Of a stretch of DNA of 9,477 nt, positions 1 to 5,700 are shown one piece after another. Origin of the DNA: Devosia sp. (GTDB lineage: Bacteria > Pseudomonadota > Alphaproteobacteria > Rhizobiales > Devosiaceae); contig DROE01000117.1 in NCBI GenBank assembly GCA_011322005.1, positions 1-9,477 on the forward strand, in the 5' to 3' direction. The notes below the pieces were generated by a model. That model saw nothing but the letters and a program-made list of their open reading frames with translations. It was not told where the DNA came from and searched no databases. Within the stretch, counting starts at the first letter, position 1. Every line of letters begins with the position of its first letter. The position numbers were made by a program, and so were the translations under genes.

Positions 1-21
1 AAAAGGATTAAAGAGACGAAT

Positions 22-450
22 ATGGCAAAGAAGATAGCCGGCTATTTGAAGTTGCAGGTGCCCGCAGGTTCCGCGACACCGTCACCCCCCATCGGCCCGG
101 CTCTGGGTCAGCGCGGGCTGAACATCATGGAATTCTGCAAGGCGTTCAATGCCGCTTCGCAGGAAATCGACAAGGGCGCGCCGGTGCCCTGCATCATCAC
201 CATCTATGCGGACAAGAGTTTCTCGTTCGAGATGAAGATGCCCCCGGTCAGCTACATGATCAAGCAGGCGGCAAAAATCAAATCCGGTTCCAACAAGCCC
301 GGTCACGAGACAGCGGCGACAATTTCGTCGAGCCAGGTGCGCGAGATCGCTCAGTCCAAGATGAAGGACCTCAACGCCGACACCATCGAGGCTGCCATGG
401 CCCAGGTTGCCGGTTCCGCCCGTTCGATGGGCATAGAGGTTGGGGGGTAA
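22..450 (+). CDS. rplK: 50S ribosomal protein L11
   Basis: Large-subunit protein that binds the 23S rRNA GTPase-associated region at the base of the L7/L12 stalk. It takes part in factor binding and, in many bacteria, in RelA-dependent stringent signalling. The 142-aa length is standard for the family. The N-terminal domain shows the hallmark PAGSATPSPPIGPALGQRG (residues 14-32), including the prolines at 23 and 26 in the segment linked to thiostrepton action. The C-terminal rRNA-binding domain (about 72-142) carries SGSNKPGHE and ends GSARSMGIEV. Lys3 is kept, a known PrmA methylation site in homologues. The ATG at 22 gives the canonical MAKKIAG start; purine-rich AAAGGA (2-7) and AAAGAGA (10-16) lie upstream as possible ribosome binding sites. 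The window opens only 21 nt before the gene, so any promoter or the usual upstream nusG is outside. Identification is secure. Confidence 0.98.
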   Translation: MAKKIAGYLKLQVPAGSATPSPPIGPALGQRGLNIMEFCKAFNAASQEIDKGAPVPCIITIYADKSFSFEMKMPPVSYMIKQAAKIKSGSNKPGHETAATISSSQVREIAQSKMKDLNADTIEAAMAQVAGSARSMGIEVGG

Positions 451-454
451 AACC

Positions 455-1147
455 ATGGCAAAGATCGGAAAAAGAACCAAAGCCGCCCGCGCCAACGTTG
501 ATCGTAACAAGCTCTACGGGCTGGACGAGGCCATCAAGCTGGCCAAGGACAATGCCGGGGCAAAGTTTGATGAAACCATTGAAATTTCAATGAATCTGGG
601 TGTTGATCCCCGCCACGCCGACCAGATGGTTCGCGGCGTCATCAGCCTGCCCAACGGCACCGGCCGCTCGGTGCGCGTTGCCGTGTTTGCCAAGGATGCC
701 AAGGCCGACGAGGCCAAAGCGGCAGGGGCTGACATTGTTGGCGCCGAGGACCTGATGGAAGAAGTGCAGAAAGGTAATATCAATTTTGACCGCTGCATCG
801 CCACCCCGGACATGATGCCACTGGTGGGGCGTCTGGGCAAAATTCTTGGCCCCCGCAACATGATGCCAAACCCCAAGGTGGGCACCGTTACCCCCAATGT
901 GGGCGAAGCGGTGAAAAATGCCAAGGGTGGCGCCGTGGAGTTCCGGGTCGAGAAAAACGGTATCGTGCACGGGGGCGTAGGCAAGGCCTCCTTCAGTGAG
1001 AATGCGCTGCTGGAAAACATCAGAGCGTTTGCTGATGCGGTGGCCAAAGCCAAGCCGGCTGGAGCCAAGGGCACCTATATTAAGCGCGTGGCCCTCTCTT
1101 CGACCATGGGGCCGGGCGTGCATGTTGATCCTTCGTCAGTCAACTAG
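455..1147 (+). CDS. rplA: 50S ribosomal protein L1
   Basis: L1 binds 23S rRNA helices 76-78 and forms the mobile L1 stalk that moves E-site tRNA; in E. coli it also represses its own mRNA. The 230 aa match the family length. The L1 signature region is visible at about residues 128-143 (GRLGKILGPRNMMPNPK), followed by KVGTVTPNV and KGGAVEFRVEKNGIVH. The protein ends with the typical STMGPGVHVDPSSV. Homologues I recall often read LGPRGLMPNP, so NM here is a mild variation. I chose the ATG at 455 because it gives the canonical MAKIGKRTKAA; a longer in-frame TTG start at 440 would add five residues inside rplK. The gap to the rplK stop is 4 nt, and the binding site (GAGG 436-439 and the G run 442-447) lies inside the rplK end, which suggests translational coupling. 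Confidence 0.98.
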   Translation: MAKIGKRTKAARANVDRNKLYGLDEAIKLAKDNAGAKFDETIEISMNLGVDPRHADQMVRGVISLPNGTGRSVRVAVFAKDAKADEAKAAGADIVGAEDLMEEVQKGNINFDRCIATPDMMPLVGRLGKILGPRNMMPNPKVGTVTPNVGEAVKNAKGGAVEFRVEKNGIVHGGVGKASFSENALLENIRAFADAVAKAKPAGAKGTYIKRVALSSTMGPGVHVDPSSVN

Positions 1148-1171
1148 CGACTGAGGAGACAAAAGAGTTTT

Positions 1172-1193
1172 GGGCGGCGATAAAAAGCCGCCC
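1172..1193 (+). other. Perfect GC-rich hairpin after rplA
   Basis: GGGCGGC (1172-1178) pairs perfectly with GCCGCCC (1187-1193) around the 8-nt loop GATAAAAA. It starts 25 nt after the rplA stop. There is no T run on its 3' side on either strand, so it does not look like an intrinsic terminator. It may instead stabilise or punctuate the rplKA message, pause polymerase, or be part of the rplJ leader. Confidence 0.6.
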
Positions 1194-1402
1194 GGAATGC
1201 CGGAACTCGATTGATTGTCCCAATGGGCAAGTCAGTTCGATTGCCGGCAAAGACCTGTCCGAGACTGCGGGTGCGCATGATTTCTCCTTGAAACATGGGC
1301 TTAAAACCAACAAGGGCCTGCAATAGACGGGGTGAGAAGCAAAATGGAAGCGGCCCCTGAGGGGTTTGCAAAAGTTTTGGTTTGATCCGAGCCAGTTGTT
1401 CG

Positions 1403-1417
1403 GGGGCCTCATGCCCC
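1403..1417 (+). other. Hairpin in rplJ leader
   Basis: GGGGC (1403-1407) pairs with GCCCC (1413-1417) around the loop CTCAT. It lies 7 nt before the terminator-like hairpin and is probably part of the same folded leader. GGCCT (1405-1409) could alternatively pair with AGGCC (1473-1477), which would compete with the hairpin at 1458-1477. This is seen by eye only; no folding energy was computed. Confidence 0.45.
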
Positions 1418-1423
1418 GGAGTG

Positions 1424-1457
1424 GCGGTTTACAGGCATTGAACCGCTGTTCTTTTTT
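1424..1457 (+). terminator. Terminator-like hairpin / possible attenuator before rplJ
   Basis: GCGGTT (1424-1429) pairs with AACCGC (1441-1446) around an 11-nt loop; a few G-T wobble pairs may lengthen the base. After TGTTC comes a run of six T (1452-1457). This resembles a weak Rho-independent terminator, about 85 nt upstream of the rplJ start. The stem is short and the T run starts 5 nt after it, so termination is probably partial at best. CCGCT plus CTTTT (1443-1447, 1451-1455) can alternatively pair with AAAAGAGCGG (1484-1493), which would undo this hairpin. Confidence 0.4.
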
Positions 1458-1477
1458 GGTCTGAAATTGTTCAGGCC
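1458..1477 (+). other. 8-bp hairpin in rplJ leader
   Basis: GGTCTGAA (1458-1465) pairs with TTCAGGCC (1470-1477), with one G-T wobble, around the tetraloop ATTG. It directly follows the T run of the terminator-like hairpin. It would sit at the tip of the long alternative stem formed by 1443-1455 with 1484-1493. Confidence 0.5.
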
Positions 1478-1504
1478 GTGTTGAAAAGAGCGGCAATTGG
1501 CAAA

Positions 1505-1523
1505 GTTCAGCAATTTGCTGGAC
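1505..1523 (+). other. Hairpin just upstream of the rplJ ribosome binding site
   Basis: GTTCAGCA (1505-1512) pairs with TGCTGGAC (1516-1523), with one T-G wobble, around a 3-nt loop ATT. It ends 6 nt before the GGAGAG binding site. Its closeness to the translation start makes it a candidate element for control of rplJ translation. Confidence 0.5.
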
Positions 1524-1529
1524 AAATGT

Positions 1530-1535
1530 GGAGAG
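1530..1535 (+). promoter_or_regulatory. rplJ ribosome binding site
   Basis: GGAGAG lies 5 nt before the GTG at 1541. It decides the start of rplJ, since the longer in-frame start at 1478 has no such site and would give an unfamiliar 21-residue N-terminal extension. Confidence 0.8.
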
Positions 1536-1540
1536 AAGCA

Positions 1541-2059
1541 GTGGATAGAGCGCAAAAAGCCGAGCTTATCGCTTCGCTCACCCAATCCTTTGAGGAAGCG
1601 GGTGCGGTTGTGGTGGCTCACTATTCCGGTCTGACGGTGGCTGATATGGAAAATCTGCGCGTGCAGATGAAGCAGGCCGGCGGACAGGTTAAAGTCGCGA
1701 AAAACCGCCTGGCTAAACTCGCCCTTGCTCAAACCGGGCAGGCAGACATTTCGGACCTCTTTGTGGGTCCGACACTGGTTGCCTATTCAGATGACCCGGT
1801 CACCGCGCCAAAGGTTGCGGTGAAGTTCGCCAAGACAAATGAAAATTTCGTTGTTCTTGGCGGTGCCATGGGCGCAACCGCCCTTGACGCCGATGGTGTC
1901 AAGGCGTTGGCGTCTGTTCCCTCGCTGGACGAATTGCGCGCAAAGATCGCCGGCATGCTCACGCAGCCCGCGGCCAAGATCGCAAGCGTCCTGCAGGCAC
2001 CTGGTTCCCAGGTGGCACGGGTTGTTGGAGCTTACGCAGACAAGGGCGCTGCGGCGTAA
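1541..2059 (+). CDS. rplJ: 50S ribosomal protein L10
   Basis: L10 anchors the L7/L12 dimers to the ribosome, binding 23S rRNA next to L11. In other bacteria the L10-L12 complex also represses its own mRNA. The 172-aa product has the family N-terminus VDRAQKAELIASL and the core VVVAHYSGLTVADMENLR (about 24-41), then VKVAKNRLAKLAL. The C-terminal half has GMLTQPAAKIASVLQAPGSQ and an Ala-rich end; this is the helical region that carries L12 dimers. I chose the GTG start at 1541, giving Met-Asp-Arg-Ala, because similarity to L10 begins exactly there and a good binding site precedes it. An upstream in-frame GTG at 1478 is open but lies within leader structures. rplL follows after 55 nt, consistent with co-translation of stalk proteins. 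Confidence 0.97.
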   Translation: MDRAQKAELIASLTQSFEEAGAVVVAHYSGLTVADMENLRVQMKQAGGQVKVAKNRLAKLALAQTGQADISDLFVGPTLVAYSDDPVTAPKVAVKFAKTNENFVVLGGAMGATALDADGVKALASVPSLDELRAKIAGMLTQPAAKIASVLQAPGSQVARVVGAYADKGAAA

Positions 2060-2114
2060 ATTTTCGCGGCCCGTCTCACACTAAATATCAAACTGAAACG
2101 AAAGAAGATAAAAA

Positions 2115-2489
2115 ATGGCTGATTTAGCTAAACTGGTTGACGATCTGTCGGCCCTCACCGTGCTCGAGGCATCCGAATTGTCCAAGATGCTGGAAGAAAA
2201 ATGGGGTGTTTCCGCCGCGGCTCCTGTAGCTGTTGCTGCCGCTGCTGGTGGTGATTCTGGTGGAGCCGCTGAAGAAAAAAGCGAATTTGATGTGGTTATG
2301 ACCTCCTTTGGTGAGAAGAAAATAAATGTGATCAAGGAAGTGCGTGCCATCACCGGTTTGGGCCTTAAAGAAGCCAAGGAGATGGTCGAAGCAGCGCCAA
2401 AGGCCGTCAAGGAGGGTGTTTCCAAGGCCGAAGCCGAGGAAATCAAGACCAAACTTGAAGGCGCTGGCGCTTCTGTCGAACTGAAATAG
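2115..2489 (+). CDS. rplL: 50S ribosomal protein L7/L12
   Basis: L7/L12 forms the flexible multi-copy stalk that recruits and stimulates translational GTPases such as EF-Tu and EF-G. At 124 aa it has the family length. Residues 1-33 form the dimerising, L10-binding domain (MADLAKLVDDLSALTVLEAS). An Ala/Gly-rich hinge follows (about 34-52). The C-terminal factor-binding domain starts near EKSEFDV and contains KKINVIKEVRAITGLGLKEA and the ending LEGAGASVELK. The upstream purine stretch AAAGAAG (2101-2107) with 7-nt spacing is a rather weak Shine-Dalgarno match for a protein normally made in excess over other ribosomal proteins; the A-rich, probably unstructured leader may compensate. The stop codon lies in the loop and arm of a perfect hairpin (2475-2495). 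Confidence 0.98.
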   Translation: MADLAKLVDDLSALTVLEASELSKMLEEKWGVSAAAPVAVAAAAGGDSGGAAEEKSEFDVVMTSFGEKKINVIKEVRAITGLGLKEAKEMVEAAPKAVKEGVSKAEAEEIKTKLEGAGASVELK

Positions 2490-2495
2490 TTCGAC
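2475..2495 (+). repeat. Perfect inverted repeat across the rplL stop codon
   Basis: GTCGAACT (2475-2482) and AGTTCGAC (2488-2495) form an 8-bp perfect stem around the 5-nt loop GAAAT. The TAG stop is at 2487-2489. No T run follows, so it is not a standard terminator. It could protect the abundant rplJL message from 3' exonucleases after processing, but that role is inference. Confidence 0.6.
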
Positions 2496-2509
2496 GCTGA
2501 CAATCAAGA

Positions 2510-2536
2510 GGGCAGGGCGACTTTTTCGTCCTGCTC
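2510..2536 (+). promoter_or_regulatory. Long hairpin in rplL-rpoB spacer (possible attenuator or processing site)
   Basis: GGGCAGGGCGA (2510-2520) pairs with TCGTCCTGCTC (2526-2536) as an 11-pair stem with two G-T wobbles and loop CTTTT. It starts 21 nt after the rplL stop. In E. coli this spacer holds a partial terminator and an RNase III site that set rpoB output below rplL. This hairpin is in the equivalent place. Its T residues are in the loop rather than after the stem, so processing or pausing is more likely than intrinsic termination. Confidence 0.5.
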
Positions 2537-2542
2537 CAAATG

Positions 2543-2560
2543 GCCTGACGCAGGTCAGGC
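2543..2560 (+). other. Second hairpin in rplL-rpoB spacer
   Basis: GCCTGAC (2543-2549) and GTCAGGC (2554-2560) form a perfect 7-bp stem with the tetraloop GCAG. GGCCT (2542-2546) can alternatively pair with AGGCC (2561-2565). No T run follows. A weaker third stem, CGTTC (2565-2569) with GAACG (2583-2587), comes next. Confidence 0.5.
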
Positions 2561-2650
2561 AGGCCGTTCGCAGTATGAGTTTGAACGAATAGCAAGAAAA
2601 AGAGCGGCGTAAAAAGACTACAGGCCCCATGCGGGCAAATGTCCTGAAAA

Positions 2651-2674
2651 CCGACGGCAGATGGTCGGATTTTT
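2651..2674 (+). terminator. Weak terminator-like hairpin 44 nt before rpoB
   Basis: CCGAC (2651-2655) pairs with GTCGG (2664-2668) around an 8-nt loop, followed by A and five T (2670-2674). AAAA (2647-2650) can also pair with TTTT past the bulged A. The stem is short, so strong termination is unlikely. Its position fits partial attenuation of rpoBC transcription. Confidence 0.3.
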
Positions 2675-2706
2675 GGACAATTGCTCCCGGGAAATTTCGA
2701 GACATC

Positions 2707-2712
2707 AAGGAG
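2707..2712 (+). promoter_or_regulatory. rpoB ribosome binding site
   Basis: AAGGAG with 5-nt spacing to the ATG at 2718. It supports that start over the in-frame ATG at 2661, which would add 19 residues unlike any RpoB N-terminus I know and would overlap the terminator-like hairpin. Confidence 0.85.
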
Positions 2713-2717
2713 CTGGT

Positions 2718-5700
2718 ATGGCGACCACGTTTAATGGCCGAAGAAAGATACGCAAATCTTTCGGGAGCATTCGCGAAGTGACTCAGATGCCCAACCTGAT
2801 CGAGGTGCAAAAAACCTCCTATGATCAGTTTCTGATTATGGAAGAACCTGAGGGTGGCCGGGACGATGTGGGCCTGCAGGCGGTATTCAAGTCTGTGTTT
2901 CCGATCAAGGATTTTTCCGATACCGCCTCGCTAGAGTTCGTGAGATATGATTTCTCACAGCCCAAGTTTGACACCGAGGAATGCCGCCAGCGCGACATGA
3001 CCTTTGCTGCCCCTCTGCGGGTGACGCTGCGCCTTATCGTCTTTGAAATCGACGAGGATACCGGTGCGCGCTCGGTCAAGGACATCAAGGAGCAGGAAGT
3101 CTATATGGGCGACCTGCCGCTGATGACCGCCAACGGCACCTTTGTCATCAACGGCACCGAACGGGTTATCGTTTCACAGATGCACCGCTCTCCGGGCGTG
3201 TTTTTCGACCATGACAAGGGTAAATCCCATTCCTCGGGCAAGCTGTTGTTCGCGGCCCGGATAATTCCTTACCGCGGCTCCTGGCTCGACCTGGAATTTG
3301 ATGCCAAGGACATTGTGTTCGCCCGTATCGACCGGCGCCGCAAAATTCCGGTGACATCGCTGCTAAAGGCGCTTGGCATGGATGCCGAGGAAATTCTGAA
3401 TACCTACTATAATTCACTGACCCTTGAGCTCACGAAAAAGGGCTGGAAGCGCCCCTATGACGCGGAAAAGATGAAAGGCGCCAAGCCTGCCGCCGATCTG
3501 GTTGACGCCAAGACCGGCAAGGTGGTGCACGAGGCGGGCAAGAAACTGTCGGCCCGTGCGGCGCGCAAACTTGCCGAAAATGGCCTGAAGCATCTGCTGG
3601 TGGCCAACGAGGACCTGTTTGGTTCCTACCTTGCTCAGGATATGATGAGCATGGAAACCGGCGAGATTTTTGCCGAAGCCGGTGATGAGATCGATGAGGC
3701 TGTGCTTGAAAAACTCACGGAGAAGGGGTTCACCAAGCTTCCCGTTCTGGATATCGACCACGTGACAGTAGGTGCCTATATCCGCAACACTCTGGCCGTG
3801 GACAAAAATGAAAGCCGCGAAGACGCGCTGTTTGACATTTACCGGGTGATGCGTCCGGGCGAACCTCCCACCATCGAAACCGCCGAAGCCATGTTCAAGT
3901 CGCTGTTCTTTGATTCAGAACGCTATGATTTGAGCGCGGTGGGCCGTGTCAAGATGAACATGCGCCTTGATCTGGATGCCGAGGACACAGTCCGCATCCT
4001 GCGCAAGGAAGACATTGTTGAAGTGGTGCGCACGCTGGTTAACCTGCGTGACGGCATTGGTGAAATCGACGATATTGACAATCTGGGCAACCGCCGGGTG
4101 CGCTCGGTGGGCGAACTGATGGAGAACCAGTACCGTGTCGGCCTCTTGCGCATGGAACGGGCCATCAAGGAGCGTATGAGTTCCATTGAAATCGACACCG
4201 TGATGCCGCAGGACCTGATCAACGCCAAGCCGGCTGCCGCCGCTGTTCGCGAGTTCTTCGGTTCCTCCCAGCTTTCCCAGTTCATGGATCAGACCAACCC
4301 CTTAAGCGAGATTACCCACAAGCGGCGTCTTTCGGCGCTGGGGCCGGGCGGTCTGACCCGCGAGCGGGCCGGATTTGAGGTGCGCGACGTGCACACGACC
4401 CATTATGGTCGTATCTGCCCCATTGAAACGCCGGAAGGGCCGAATATCGGGCTTATCAATTCGCTGGCGACATTTGCCCGCATCAACAAATACGGCTTTA
4501 TCGAAACGCCTTATCGCAAGGTTGTGGATGGGGTTGTCACCGATGATGTGGTCTATCTTTCGGCCATCGAAGAGGCCAAATACCATGTGGCTCAGGCCAA
4601 CGCTCATATTTCCAAGGACAACAGATTTGTCAACGAACTGGTGACCGCCCGCCACGCAGGCAATGTTTCGCTTACTCCGCGCGATATGATCGACATGATG
4701 GACGTGTCGCCAAAACAGGTTATTTCTGTTGCCGCTTCCCTCATTCCGTTCCTTGAAAATGACGATGCGAACCGCGCTTTGATGGGCTCGAACATGCAGC
4801 GTCAGGCGGTGCCGCTTCTCAAGAGTGAAGCCCCGTTCGTCGGCACCGGCATGGAAAGTGTTGTTGCCCGGGATTCCGGCGCTGCCATTGTCGCCAAGCG
4901 CACAGGTGTTATCGACCAGGTGGATGCAACCCGTATCGTTATCCGTGCAACCCAGGAGACCGACGCCTCCAAAACCGGCGTGGACATCTACAACCTGATG
5001 AAGTTCCAGCGTTCCAACCAGTCAACCTGCATTAATCAGCGTCCGCTGGTTGTCGTGGGTGACCATGTGGAGGCCGGTGACATTATCGCCGACGGCCCCT
5101 CTACCGACCTCGGGGATTTGGCGCTGGGACGCAATGTGCTGGTCGCGTTCATGCCCTGGAACGGCTACAACTACGAGGATTCAATCCTGCTGTCGGAGCG
5201 TATCGCAAGGGACGATGTTTTCACCTCAATCCATATCGAGGAGTATGAAATCATGGCCCGCGACACCAAGCTGGGGCCAGAGGATATCACCCGCGACATT
5301 CCCAACGTTTCCGAAGAAGCGCTGAAAAACCTCGATGAAGCGGGGATTGTTCATATCGGGGCTCAGGTTGGCCCGCGCGATATTCTGGTGGGCAAGATTA
5401 CCCCGAAAGGGGAAAGCCCGATGACCCCGGAGGAAAAACTGCTGCGCGCCATCTTTGGTGAAAAGGCCTCTGATGTGCGCGATACCTCGCTTCGGGTTCC
5501 CCCCGGAGATTCTGGAACGGTTGTCGAGGTCAGGGTGTTCAACCGCCACGGCATCGAGAAAGACGAACGTGCCATGGCAATCGAGCGCGAGGAAATCGAA
5601 CATCTGGCCAAGGACAGGGACGACGAGCAATCTATTCTGGATCGCAATGTCTATGCCCGGCTCAAGGAAATGCTGTTCGGCAAGAAAGCCACCGCCGGTC

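Larger units (their letters stand above)
1148..1540 (+). promoter_or_regulatory. Structured leader upstream of rplJ (probable L10 leader)
   Basis: This 393-nt stretch between rplA and rplJ has no convincing protein gene but many inverted repeats: 1172-1193, 1215-1230, 1354-1364, 1403-1417, 1424-1446, 1458-1477 and 1505-1523. In E. coli and other bacteria the L10-L12 complex binds a folded leader upstream of rplJ and represses translation of rplJL. Position, length and structure fit such a leader, but I cannot point to the exact protein-binding site. I scanned for sigma70-like promoters: TTGAAA at 1288 has no good -10 box at a 16-18 nt distance, and nothing else stood out. A separate rplJ promoter (as in E. 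coli) therefore cannot be shown. The assignment as L10 leader is inference from context. Confidence 0.6.

Noticed and set aside
440..454. TTG start five codons upstream for rplA
   Set aside because: L1 similarity begins at the ATG at 455, and the extension sits inside the rplK end.
1172..1193. Intrinsic terminator ending an rplKA transcript
   Set aside because: The stem is strong but no T run follows on either strand; kept only as a hairpin.
1223..1291. 22-codon + strand ORF in the rplJ leader starting MGKSVRLPAK
   Set aside because: No ribosome binding site upstream of the ATG and no recognisable product.
1288..1316. Sigma70-type promoter for rplJ with -35 TTGAAA
   Set aside because: The hexamer at the proper distance is CAAGGG, which does not resemble a -10 box.
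1478..1540. 21-codon N-terminal extension of rplJ
   Set aside because: L10 similarity starts at the GTG at 1541 with GGAGAG at the right distance; the extension overlaps leader hairpins and looks unrelated to L10.
2661..2717. 19-codon N-terminal extension of rpoB
   Set aside because: AAGGAG 5 nt before 2718 and the usual MA-x-TF N-terminus favour 2718; the extension overlaps a terminator-like hairpin.
2124..2810. 228-codon antisense ORF opposite rplL and the rpoB start
   Set aside because: Mirrors rplL codons and the hairpin-rich spacer; no domain recognised.
3501..3750. Two similar motifs in the beta subunit as a recent internal duplication
   Set aside because: The same paired motifs occur in E. 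coli beta, so this is ancient family architecture.
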